Below the pieces are notes generated by a model. The model did not search any database and had not been told where the DNA came from. It worked only from the letters and a program-made list of their open reading frames with translations. Shown here piece after piece: positions 1 through 12,798 of a DNA stretch of 64,000 bases (positions are counted from its first letter, which is position 1; every line of letters starts with the position of its first letter). Both the position numbers and the translations under genes were made by a program. Source of the DNA: Litoditis marina (lineage: Eukaryota > Nematoda > Chromadorea > Rhabditida > Rhabditidae); NCBI GenBank assembly GCA_964036275.1, contig OZ038435.1:18661632-18725631 (forward strand), read 5' to 3'.

Positions 1-301
1 GAGCCGTTCTTCTCAAGTATCCGTGAGCTGATAGATGGTCCATTTCGATGTTCTCATTCAACTTTTGCTGGTTTTCTTCAAAATTCTTTCTATTCTTACT
101 GTGGGGGTGGCGATTTTCGTTTAGCTGGTCCAGCTCGCTCTCAAAATACTACTCTCTGGTTGGTGCACAATGGTCAAGCGATGCTCAAAAAGAAGGAAAA
201 TCAATCTGGGAATGGAAAAAGTCTGCGTAAGCTGTGAGAAAGAGTTTTTATTCTTATTCTTCTGCCTTCATTTCGATATTTTCGAGTAAGATGGTGAGAG
301 A

Positions 302-3300
302 GTGGCTTTTTATCCTAAATTCTTGTTTAGTGTGGTCACAGGATCCCTGGAAAGAAGACCGGGTCCCCACTTCGTGCTCGAGCCGTTCTTCTCAAGTATC
401 CGTGAGCTGATAGATGGTCCATTTCGATGTTCTCATTCAACTTTTGCTGGTTTTCTTCAAAATTCTTTCTATTCTTACTGTGGGGGTGGCGATTTTCGTT
501 TAGCTGGTCCAGCTCGCTCTCAAACTACTACTCTCTGGTTGGTGCACAATGGTCAAGCGATGCTCAAAAAGGAGGAAAATCAATCTGGGAATGGAAAAAG
601 TCTGCGTAAGCTGTGCGAAAGAGTTTTTATTCTTATTCTTCTGCCTCCATTTCGATAATTTCGAGTAAGATGGTGAGAGAGTGGCTTTTTATCCTAAATT
701 CTTGTTTAGTGTGGTCACAGGATCCCTGGAAAGAAGACCGGGTCCCCACTTCGTGCTCGAGCCGTTCTTCTCAAGTATCCGTGAGCTGATAGATGGTCCA
801 TTTCGATGTTCTCATTCAACTTTTGCTGGTTTTCTTCAAAATTCTTTCTGTTCTTACTGTGGGGGTGGCGATTTTCGTTTAGCTGGTCCAGCTCGCTCTC
901 AAACTACTACTCTCTGGTTGGTGCACAATGGTCAAGCGATGCTCAAAAAGGAGGAAAATCAATCTGGGAATGGAAAAAGTCTGCGTAAGCTGTGCGAAAG
1001 AGTTTTTATTCTTATTCTTCTGCCTCCGTTTCGATATTTTGGAGTAAGATGGTGAGAGAGTGGCTTTTTATCCTAAATTCTTGTTTAGTGTGGTCACAGG
1101 ATCCCTGGAAAGAAGACCGGGTCCCCACTTCGTGCTCGAGCCGTTCTTTTCAAGTATCCATGAGCTGATAGATGGTCCATTTCGATGTTCTCATTCAACT
1201 TTTGCTGGTTTTCTTCAAAATTCTTTCTATTCTTACTGTGGGGGTGGCGATTTTCGTTTAGCTGGTCCAGCTCTCTCTCAAACTACTACTCTCTGGTTGG
1301 TGCACAATGGTCAAGCGATGCTCAAAAAGGAGGAAAATCAATCTGGGAATGGAAAAAGTCTGCGTAAGCTGTGCGAAAGAGTTTTTATTCTTATTCTTCT
1401 GCCTCCGTTTCGATATTTTCGAGTAAGATGGTGAGAGAGTGGCTTTTTATCCTAAATTCTTGTTTAGTGTGGTCACAGGATCCCTGGAAAGAAGACCGGG
1501 TCCCCACTTCGTGCTCGAGCCGTTCTTCTCAAGTATCCGTGAGCTGATAGATGGTCCATTTCGATGTTCTCATTCAACTTTTGCTGGTTTTCTTCAAAAT
1601 TCTTTCTATTCTTACTGTGGGGGTGGCGATTTTCGTTTAGCTGGTCCAGCTCTCTCTCAAACTACTACTCTCTGGTTGGTGCACAATGGTCAAGCGATGC
1701 TCAAAAAGGAGGAAAATCAATCTGGGAATGGAAAAAGTCTGCGTAAGCTGTGCGAAAGAGTTTTTATTCTTATTCTTCTGCCTCCATTTCGATATTTTCG
1801 AGTAAGATGGTGAGAGAGTGGCTTTTTATCCTAAATTCTTGTTTAGTGTGGTCACAGGATCCCTGGAAAGAAGACCGGTCCCCACTTCGTGCTCGAGCCG
1901 TTCTTTTCAAGTATCCGTGAGCTGATAGATGGTCCATTTCGATGTTCTCATTCAACTTTTGCTGGTTTTCTTCAAAATTCTTTCTATTCTTACTGTGGGG
2001 GTGGCGATTTTCGTTTAGCTGGTCCAGCTCGCTCTCAAACTACTACTGTCTGGTTGGTGCACAATGGTCAAGCGATGCTCAAAAAGGAGGAAAATCAATC
2101 TGGGAATGGAAAAAGTCTGCGTAAGCTGTGCGAAAGAGTTTTTATTCTTATTCTTCTGCCTCCGTTTCGATATTTTCGAGTAAGATGGTGAGAGAGTGGC
2201 TTTTTATCCTAAATTCTTGTTTAGTGTGGTCACAGGATCCCTGGAAAGAAGACCGGGTCCCCACTTCGTGCTCGAGCCGTTCTTTTCAAGTATCCGTGAG
2301 CTGATAGATGGTCCATTTCGATGTTCTCATTCAACTTTTGCTGGTTTTCTTCAAAATTCTTTCTATTCTTACTGTGGGGGTGGCGATTTTCGTTTAGCTG
2401 GTCCAGCTCGCTCTCAAACAACTACTCTCTGGTTGGTGCACAATGGTCAAGCGATGCTCAAAAAGGAGGAAAATCAATCTGGGAATGGAAAAAGTCTGCG
2501 TAAGCTGTGCGAAAGAGTTTTTATTCTTATTCTTCTGCCTCCGTTTCGATATTTTCGAGTAAGATGGTGAGAGAGTGGCTTTTTATCCTAAATTCTTGTT
2601 TAGTGTGGTCACAGGATCCCTGGAAAGAAGACCGGGTCCCCACTTCGTGCTCGAGCCGTTCTTTTCAAGTATCCGTGAGCTGATAGATGGTCCATTTCGA
2701 TGTTCTCATTCAACTTTTGCTGGTTTTCTTCAAAATTCTTTCTATTCTTACTGTGGGGGTGGCGATTTTCGTTTAGCTGGTCCAGCTCGCTCTCAAACTA
2801 CTACTCTCTGGTTGGTGCACAATGGTCAAGCGATGCTCAAAAAGGAGGAAAATCAATCTGGGAATGGAAAAAGTCTGCGTAAGCTGTGCGAAAGAGTTTT
2901 TATTCTTATTCTTCTGCCTCCATTTCGATAATTTCGAGTAAGATGGTGAGAGAGTGGCTTTTTATCCTAAATTCTTGTTTAGTGTGGTCACAGGATCCCT
3001 GGAAAGAAGACCGGGTCCCCACTTCGTGCTCGAGCCGTTCTTCTCAAGTATCCGTGAGCTGATAGATGGTCCATTTCGATGTTCTCATTCAACTTTTGCT
3101 GGTTTTCTTCAAAATTCTTTCTGTTCTTACTGTGGGGGTGGCGATTTTCGTTTAGCTGGTCCAGCTCGCTCTCAAACTACTACTCTCTGGTTGGTGCACA
3201 ATGGTCAAGCGATGCTCAAAAAGGAGGAAAATCAATCTGGGAATGGAAAAAGTCTGCGTAAGCTGTGCGAAAGAGTTTTTATTCTTATTCTTCTGCCTCC

Positions 3301-4847
3301 GTTTCGATATTTTCGAGTAAGATGGTGAGAGAGTGGCTTTTTATCCTAAATTCTTGTTTAGTGTGGTCACAGGATCCCTGGAAAGAAGACCGGGTCCCCA
3401 CTTCGTGCTCGAGCCGTTCTTTTCAAGTATCCATGAGCTGATAGATGGTCCATTTCGATGTTCTCATTCAACTTTTGCTGGTTTTCTTCAAAATTCTTTC
3501 TATTCTTACTGTGGGGGTGGCGATTTTCGTTTAGCTGGTCCAGCTCTCTCTCAAACTACTACTCTCTGGTTGGTGCACAATGGTCAAGCGATGCTCAAAA
3601 AGGAGGAAAATCAATCTGGGAATGGAAAAAGTCTGCGTAAGCTGTGCGAAAGAGTTTTTATTCTTATTCTTCTGCCTCCGTTTCGATATTTTCGAGTAAG
3701 ATGGTGAGAGAGTGGCTTTTTATCCTAAATTCTTGTTTAGTGTGGTCACAGGATCCCTGGAAAGAAGACCGGGTCCCCACTTCGTGCTCGAGCCGTTCTT
3801 CTCAAGTATCCGTGAGCTGATAGATGGTCCATTTCGATGTTCTCATTCAACTTTTGCTGGTTTTCTTCAAAATTCTTTCTATTCTTACTGTGGGGGTGGC
3901 GATTTTCGTTTAGCTGGTCCAGCTCTCTCTCAAACTACTACTCTCTGGTTGGTGCACAATGGTCAAGCGATGCTCAAAAAGGAGGAAAATCAATCTGGGA
4001 ATGGAAAAAGTCTGCGTAAGCTGTGCGAAAGAGTTTTTATTCTTATTCTTCTGCCTCCATTTCGATATTTTCGAGTAAGATGGTGAGAGAGTGGCTTTTT
4101 ATCCTAAATTCTTGTTTAGTGTGGTCACAGGATCCCTGGAAAGAAGACCGGTCCCCACTTCGTGCTCGAGCCGTTCTTTTCAAGTATCCGTGAGCTGATA
4201 GATGGTCCATTTCGATGTTCTCATTCAACTTTTGCTGGTTTTCTTCAAAATTCTTTCTATTCTTACTGTGGGGGTGGCGATTTTCGTTTAGCTGGTCCAG
4301 CTCGCTCTCAAACTACTACTGTCTGGTTGGTGCACAATGGTCAAGCGATGCTCAAAAAGGAGGAAAATCAATCTGGGAATGGAAAAAGTCTGCGTAAGCT
4401 GTGCGAAAGAGTTTTTATTCTTATTCTTCTGCCTCCGTTTCGATATTTTCGAGTAAGATGGTGAGAGAGTGGCTTTTTATCCTAAATTCTTGTTTAGTGT
4501 GGTCACAGGATCCCTGGAAAGAAGACCGGGTCCCCACTTCGTGCTCGAGCCGTTCTTTTCAAGTATCCGTGAGCTGATAGATGGTCCATTTCGATGTTCT
4601 CATTCAACTTTTGCTGGTTTTCTTCAAAATTCTTTCTATTCTTACTGTGGGGGTGGCGATTTTCGTTTAGCTGGTCCAGCTCGCTCTCAAACAACTACTC
4701 TCTGGTTGGTGCACAATGGTCAAGCGATGCTCAAAAAGGAGGAAAATCAATCTGGGAATGGAAAAAGTCTGCGTAAGCTGTGCGAAAGAGTTTTTATTCT
4801 TATTCTTCTGCCTCCGTTTCGATATTTTCGAGTAAGATGGTGAGAGA
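302..4847. repeat. Six-monomer higher-order repeat, two tandem copies
   Basis: Diagnostic variants recur in the same order in 302-2574 and 2575-4847, each 2273 bp. The order is: CGATAATTTCG variant; CTGTTC variant; CATGAGC plus CTCTCTC variant; CTCTCTC with CATTTCG; one-G-deleted unit with ACTGTC; ACAACTACT variant. The blocks are almost identical, so a whole six-unit block was duplicated recently, probably by unequal exchange or segmental duplication. Confidence 0.88.
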
Positions 4848-6741
4848 GTGGCTTTTTATCCTAAATTCTTGTTTAGTGTGGTCACAGGATCCCTGGAAAG
4901 AAGACCGGGTCCCCACTTCGTGCTCGAGCCGTTCTTTTCAAGTATCCGTGAGCTGATAGATGGTCCATTTCGATGTTCTCATTCAACTTTTGCTGGTTTT
5001 CTTCAAAATTCTTTCTATTCTTACTGTGGGGGTGGCGATTTTCGTTTAGCTGGTCCAGCTCGCTCTCAAACTACTACTCTCTGGTTGGTGCACAATGGTC
5101 AAGCGATGCTCAAAAAGGAGGAAAATCAATCTGGGAATGGAAAAAGTCTGCGTAAGCTGTGAGAAAGAGTTTTTATTCTTATTCTTCTGCCTCCGTTTCG
5201 ATATTTTCGAGTAAGATGGTGAGAGAGTGGCTTTTTATCCTAAATTCTTGTTTAGTGTGGTCACAGGATCCCTGGAATGAAGACCGGGTCCCCACTTCGT
5301 GCTCGAGCCGTTCTTTTCAAGTATCCGTGAGCTGATAGATGGTCCATTTCGATGTTCTCATTCAACTTTTGCTGGTTTTCTTCAAAATTCTTTCTATTCT
5401 TACTGTGGGGGTGGCGATTTTCGTTTAGCTGGTCCAGCTCGCTCTCAAACTACTACTCTCTGGTTGGTGCACAATGGTCAAGCGATGCTCAAAAAGGAGG
5501 AAAATCAATCTGGGAATGGAAAAAGTCTGCGTAAGCTGTGCGAAAGAGTTTTTGTTCTTATTCTTCTGCCTCCGTTTCGATATTTTCGAGTAAGATGGTG
5601 AGAGAGTGGCTTTTTATCCTAAATTCTTGTTTAGTGTGGTCACAGGATCCCTGGAAAGAAGACCGGGTCCCCACTTCGTGCTCGAGCCGTTCTTCTCAAG
5701 TATCCGTGAGCTGATAGATGGTCCATTTCGATGTTCTCATTCAACTTTTGCTGGTTTTCTTCAAAATTCTTTCTATTCTTACTGTGGGGGTGGCGATTTT
5801 CGTTTAGCTGGTCCAGCTCTCTCTCAAACTACTACTCTCTGGTTGGTGCACAATGGTCAAGCGATGCTCAAAAAGGAGGAAAATCAATCTGGGAATGGAA
5901 AAAGTCTGCGTAAGCTGTGCGAAAGAGTTTTTATTCTTATTCTTCTGCCTCCATTTCGATATTTTCGAGTAAGATGGTGAGAGAGTGGCTTTTTATCCTA
6001 AATTCTTGTTTAGTGTGGTCACAGGATCCCTGGAAAGAAGACCGGTCCCCACTTCGTGCTCGAGCCGTTCTTTTCAAGTATCCGTGAGCTGATAGATGGT
6101 CCATTTCGATGTTCTCATTCAACTTTTGCTGGTTTTCTTCAAAATTCTTTCTATTCTTACTGTGGGGGTGGCGATTTTCGTTTAGCTGGTCCAGCTCGCT
6201 CTCAAACTACTACTGTCTGGTTGGTGCACAATGGTCAAGCGATGCTCAAAAAGGAGGAAAATCAATCTGGGAATGGAAAAAGTCTGCGTAAGCTGTGCGA
6301 AATTGTTTTTATTCTTATTCTTCTGCCTCCGTTTCGATATTTTCGAGTAAGATGGTGAGAGAGTGGCTTTTTATCCTAAATTCTTGTTTAGTGTGGTCAC
6401 AGGATCCCTGGAAAGAAGACCGGGTCCCCACTTCGTGCTCGAGCCGTTCTTTTCAAGTATCCGTGAGCTGATAGATGGTCCATTTCGATGTTCTCATTCA
6501 ACTTTTGCTGGTTTTCTTCAAAATTCTTTCTATTCTTACTGTGGGGGTGGCGATTTTCGTTTAGCTGGTCCAGCTCGCTCTCAAACAACTACTCTCTGGT
6601 TGGTGCACAATGGTCAAGCGATGCTCAAAAAGGAGGAAAATCAATCTGGGAATGGAAAAAGTCTGCGTAAGCTGTGCGAAAGAGTTTTTATTCTTATTCT
6701 TCTGCCTCCGTTTCGATATTTTCGAGTAAGATGGTGAGAGA

Positions 6742-9700
6742 GTGGCTTTTTATCCTAAATTCTTGTTTAGTGTGGTCACAGGATCCCTGGAAAGAAGACC
6801 GGGTCCCCACTTCGTGCTCGAGCCGTTCTTTTCAAGTATCCGTGAGCTGATAGATGGTCCATTTCGATGTTCTCATTCAACTTTTGCTGGTTTTCTTCAA
6901 AATTCTTTCTATTCTTACTGTGGGGGTGGCGATTTTCGTTTAGCTGGTCCAGCTCGCTCTCAAACTACTACTCTCTGGTTGGTGCACAATGGTCAAGCGA
7001 TGCTCAAAAAGGAGGAAAATCAATCTGGGAATGGAAAAAGTCTGCGTAAGCTGTGAGAAAGAGTTTTTATTCTTATTCTTCTGCCTCCGTTTCGATATTT
7101 TCGAGTAAGATGGTGAGAGAGTGGCTTTTTATCCTAAATTCTTGTTTAGTGTGGTCACAGGATCCCTGGAATGAAGACCGGGTCCCCACTTCGTGCTCGA
7201 GCCGTTCTTTTCAAGTATCCGTGAGCTGATAGATGGTCCATTTCGATGTTCTCATTCAACTTTTGCTGGTTTTCTTCAAAATTCTTTCTATTCTTACTGT
7301 GGGGGTGGCGATTTTCGTTTAGCTGGTCCAGCTCGCTCTCAAACTACTACTCTCTGGTTGGTGCACAATGGTCAAGCGATGCTCAAAAAGGAGGAAAATC
7401 AATCTGGGAATGGAAAAAGTCTGCGTAAGCTGTGCGAAAGAGTTTTTGTTCTTATTCTTCTGCCTCCGTTTCGATATTTTCGAGTAAGATGGTGAGAGAG
7501 TGGCTTTTTATCCTAAATTCTTGTTTAGTGTGGTCACAGGATCCCTGGAAAGAAGACCGGGTCCCCACTTCGTGCTCGAGCCGTTCTTCTCAAGTATCCG
7601 TGAGCTGATAGATGGTCCATTTCGATGTTCTCATTCAACTTTTGCTGGTTTTCTTCAAAATTCTTTCTATTCTTACTGTGGGAGTGGCGATTTTCGTTTA
7701 GCTGGTCCAGCTCGCTCTCAAACAACTACTCTCTGGTTGGTGCACAATGGTCAAGCGATGCTCAAAAAGGAGGAAAATCAATCTGGGAATGGAAAAAGTC
7801 TGCGTAAGCTGTGAGAAAGAGTTTTTATTCTTATTCTTCTGCCTTCATTTCGATATTTTCGAGTAAGATGGTGAGAGAGTGGCTTTTTATCCTAAATTCT
7901 TGTTTAGTGTGGTCACAGGATCCCTGGAATGAAGACCGGGTCCCCACTTCGTGCTCGAGCCGTTCTTTTCAAGTATCCGTGAGCTGATAGATGGTCCATT
8001 TCGATGTTCTCATTCAACTTTTGCTGGTTTTCTTCAAAATTCTTTCTATTCTTACTGTGGGGGTGGCGATTTTCGTTTAGCTGGTCCAGCTCGCTCTCAA
8101 ACTACTACTCTCTGGTTGGTGCACAATGGTCAAGCGATGCTCAAAAAGGAGGAAAATCAATCTGGGAATGGAAAAAGTCTGCGTAAGCTGTGCGAAAGAG
8201 TTTTTATTCTTATTCTTCTGCCTCCGTTTCGATATTTTCGAGTAAGATGGTGAGAGAGTGGCTTTTTATCCTAAATTCTTGTTTAGTGTGGTCACAGGAT
8301 CCCTGGAAAGAAGACCGGGTCCCCACTTCGTGCTCGAGCCGTTCTTCTCAAGTATCCGTGAGCTGATAGATGGTCCATTTCGATGTTCTCATTCAACTTT
8401 TGCTGGTTTTCTTCAAAATTCTTTCTGTTCTTACTGTGGGGGTGGCGATTTTCGTTTAGCTGGTCCAGCTCGCTCTCAAACTACTACTCTCTGGTTGGTG
8501 CACAATGGTCAAGCGATGCTCAAAAAGGAGGAAAATCAATCTGGGAATGGAAAAAGTCTGCGTAAGCTGTGCGAAAGAGTTTTTATTCTTATTCTTCTGC
8601 CTCCGTTTCGATATTTTCGAGTAAGATGGTGAGAGAGTGGCTTTTTATCCTAAATTCTTGTTTAGTGTGGTCACAGGATCCCTGGAAAGAAGACCGGGTC
8701 CCCACTTCGTGCTCGAGCCGTTCTTTTCAAGTATCCGTGAGCTGATAGATGGTCCATTTCGATGTTCTCATTCAACTTTTGCTGGTTTTCTTCAAAATTC
8801 TTTCTATTCTTACTGTGGGGGTGGCGATTTTCGTTTAGCTGGTCCAGCTCTCTCTCAAACTACTACTCTCTGGTTGGTGCACAATGGTCAAGCGATGCTC
8901 AAAAAGGAGGAAAATCAATCTGGGAATGGAAAAAGTCTGCGTAAGCTGTGCGAAAGAGTTTTTATTCTTATTCTTCTGCCTCCATTTCGATATTTTCGAG
9001 TAAGATGGTGAGAGAGTGGCTTTTTATCCTAAATTCTTGTTTAGTGTGGTCACAGGATCCCTGGAAAGAAGACCGGTCCCCACTTCGTGCTCGAGCCGTT
9101 CTTTTCAAGTATCCGTGAGCTGATAGATGGTCCATTTCGATGTTCTCATTCAACTTTTGCAGGTTTTCTTCAAAATTCTTTCTATTCTTACTGTGGGGGT
9201 GGCGATTTTCGTTTAGCTGGTCCAGCTCGCTCTCAAACTACTACTGTCTGGTTGGTGCACAATGGTCAAGCGATGCTCAAAAAGGAGGAAAATCAATCTG
9301 GGAATGGAAAAAGTCTGCGTAAGCTGTGCGAAATTGTTTTTATTCTTATTCTTCTGCCTCCGTTTCGATATTTTCGAGTAAGATGGTGAGAGAGTGGCTT
9401 TTTATCCTAAATTCTTGTTTAGTGTGGTCACAGGATCCCTGGAAAGAAGACCGGGTCCCCACTTCGTGCTCGAGCCGTTCTTTTCAAGTATCCGTGAGCT
9501 GATAGATGGTCCATTTCGATGTTCTCATTCAACTTTTGCTGGTTTTCTTCAAAATTCTTTCTATTCTTACTGTGGGGGTGGCGATTTTCGTTTAGCTGGT
9601 CCAGCTCGCTCTCAAACAACTACTCTCTGGTTGGTGCACAATGGTCAAGCGATGCTCAAAAAGGAGGAAAATCAATCTGGGAATGGAAAAAGTCTGCGTA

Positions 9701-12700
9701 AGCTGTGCGAAAGAGTTTTTATTCTTATTCTTCTGCCTCCGTTTCGATATTTTCGAGTAAGATGGTGAGAGAGTGGCTTTTTATCCTAAATTCTTGTTTA
9801 GTGTGGTCACAGGATCCCTGGAAAGAAGACCGGGTCCCCACTTCGTGCTCGAGCCGTTCTTTTCAAGTATACGTGAGCTGATAGATGGTCCATTTCGATG
9901 TTCTCATTCAACTTTTGCTGGTTTTCTTCAAAATTCTTTCTATTCTTACTGTGGGGGTGGCGATTTTCGTTTAGCTGGTCCAGCTCGCTCTCAAACTACT
10001 ACTCTCTGGTTGGTGCACAATGGTCAAGCGATGCTCAAAAAGGAGGAAAATCAATCTGGGAATGGAAAAAGTCTGCGTAAGCTGTGAGAAAGAGTTTTTA
10101 TTCTTATTCTTCTGCCTCCGTTTCGATATTTTCGAGTAAGATGGTGAGAGAGTGGCTTTTTATCCTAAATTCTTGTTTAGTGTGGTCACAGGATCCCTGG
10201 AATGAAGACCGGGTCCCCACTTCGTGCTCGAGCCGTTCTTTTCAAGTATCCGTGAGCTGATAGATGGTCCATTTCGATGTTCTCATTCAACTTTTGCTGG
10301 TTTTCTTCAAAATTCTTTCTATTCTTACTGTGGGGGTGGCGATTTTCGTTTAGCTGGTCCAGCTCGCTCTCAAACTACTACTCTCTGGTTGGTGCACAAT
10401 GGTCAAGCGATGCTCAAAAAGGAGGAAAATCAATCTGGGAATGGAAAAAGTCTGCGTAAGCTGTGCGAAAGAGTTTTTGTTCTTATTCTTCTGCCTCCGT
10501 TTCGATATTTTCGAGTAAGATGGTGAGAGAGTGGCTTTTTATCCTAAATTCTTGTTTAGTGTGGTCACAGGATCCCTGGAAAGAAGACCGGGTCCCCACT
10601 TCGTGCTCGAGCCGTTCTTCTCAAGTATCCGTGAGCTGATAGATGGTCCATTTCGATGTTCTCATTCAACTTTTGCTGGTTTTCTTCAAAATTCTTTCTA
10701 TTCTTACTGTGGGAGTGGCGATTTTCGTTTAGCTGGTCCAGCTCGCTCTCAAACAACTACTCTCTGGTTGGTGCACAATGGTCAAGCGATGCTCAAAAAG
10801 GAGGAAAATCTGGGAATGGAAAAAGTCTGCGTAAGCTGTGAGAAAGAGTTTTTATTCTTATTCTTCTGCCTTCATTTCGATATTTTCGAGTAAGATGGTG
10901 AGAGAGTGGCTTTTTATCCTAAATTCTTGTTTAGTGTGGTCACAGGATCCCTGGAATGAAGACCGGGTCCCCACTTCGTGCTCGAGCCGTTCTTTTCAAG
11001 TATCCGTGAGCTGATAGATGGTCCATTTCGATGTTCTCATTCAACTTTTGCTGGTTTTCTTCAAAATTCTTCCTATTCTCTCTGTGGGGTGGCGATTTTC
11101 GTTTAGCTGGTCCAGCTCGCTCTCAAACTACTACTCTCTGGTTGGTGCACAATGGTCAAGCGATGCTCAAAAAGGAGGAAAATCAATCTGGGAATGGAGA
11201 AAGTCTGCGTAAGCTGTGCGAAAGAGTTTTTATTCTTATTCTTCTGCCTCCGTTTCGATATTTTCGAGTAAGATGGTGAGAGAGTGGCTTTTTATCCTAA
11301 ATTCTTGTTTAGTGTGGTCACAGGATCCCTGGAAAGAAGACCGGGTCCCCACTTCGTGCTCGAGCCGTTCTTCTCAAGTATCCGTGAGCTGATAGATGGT
11401 CCATTTCGATGTTCTCATTCAACTTTTGCTGGTTTTCTTCAAAATTCTTTCTGTTCTTACTGTGGGGGTGGCGATTTTCGTTTAGCTGGTCCAGCTCGCT
11501 CTCAAACTACTACTCTCTGGTTGGTGCACAATGGTCAAGCGATGCTCAAAAAGGAGGAAAATCAATCTGGGAATGGAAAAAGTCTGCGTAAGCTGTGCGA
11601 AAGAGTTTTTATTCTTATTCTTCTGCCTCCGTTTCGATATTTTCGAGTAAGATGGTGAGAGAGTGGCTTTTTATCCTAAATTCTTGTTTAGTGTGGTCAC
11701 AGGATCCCTGGAAAGAAGACCGGGTCCCCACTTCGTGCTCGAGCCGTTCTTTTCAAGTATCCGTGAGCTGATAGATGGTCCATTTCGATGTTCTCATTCA
11801 ACTTTTGCTGGTTTTCTTCAAAATTCTTTCTATTCTTACTGTGGGGGTGGCGATTTTCGTTTAGCTGGTCCAGCTCTCTCTCAAACTACTACTCTCTGGT
11901 TGGTGCACAATGGTCAAGCGATGCTCAAAAAGGAGGAAAATCAATCTGGGAATGGAAAAAGTCTGCGTAAGCTGTGCGAAAGAGTTTTTATTCTTATTCT
12001 TCTGCCTCCATTTCGATATTTTCGAGTAAGATGGTGAGAGAGTGGCTTTTTATCCTAAATTCTTGTTTAGTGTGGTCACAGGATCCCTGGAAAGAAGACC
12101 GGTCCCCACTTCGTGCTCGAGCCGTTCTTTTCAAGTATCCGTGAGCTGATAGATGGTCCATTTCGATGTTCTCATTCAACTTTTGCAGGTTTTCTTCAAA
12201 ATTCTTTCTATTCTTACTGTGGGGGTGGCGATTTTCGTTTAGCTGGTCCAGCTCGCTCTCAAACTACTACTGTCTGGTTGGTGCACAATGGTCAAGCGAT
12301 GCTCAAAAAGGAGGAAAATCAATCTGGGAATGGAAAAAGTCTGCGTAAGCTGTGCGAAATTGTTTTTATTCTTATTCTTCTGCCTCCGTTTCGATATTTT
12401 CGAGTAAGATGGTGAGAGAGTGGCTTTTTATCCTAAATTCTTGTTTAGTGTGGTCACAGGATCCCTGGAAAGAAGACCGGGTCCCCACTTCGTGCTCGAG
12501 CCGTTCTTTTCAAGTATCCGTGAGCTGATAGATGGTCCATTTCGATGTTCTCATTCAACTTTTGCTGGTTTTCTTCAAAATTCTTTCTATTCTTACTGTG
12601 GGGGTGGCGATTTTCGTTTAGCTGGTCCAGCTCGCTCTCAAACAACTACTCTCTGGTTGGTGCACAATGGTCAAGCGATGCTCAAAAAGGAGGAAAATCA

Positions 12701-12798
12701 ATCTGGGAATGGAAAAAGTCTGCGTAAGCTGTGCGAAAGAGTTTTTATTCTTATTCTTCTGCCTCCGTTTCGATATTTTCGAGTAAGATGGTGAGAGA
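6742..12798. repeat. Eight-monomer higher-order repeat, two tandem copies plus a partial third
   Basis: Blocks 6742-9772 (3031 bp) and 9773-12798 (3026 bp) carry the same eight variant monomers in order, marked by GCTGTGAG, GGAATGAAG with TTTTTGTTC, GGGAGTGGC, a second GGAATGAAG, CTGTTC, CTCTCTC, the one-G deletion with CGAAATTG, and ACAACTACT. A further four monomers (12799-14310) repeat the start of the block. The preceding 4848-6741 (five monomers) is a shorter version of the same order. The second and third blocks share the derived 4-bp deletion and an ATACGTG variant, so they are the youngest pair. Confidence 0.85.
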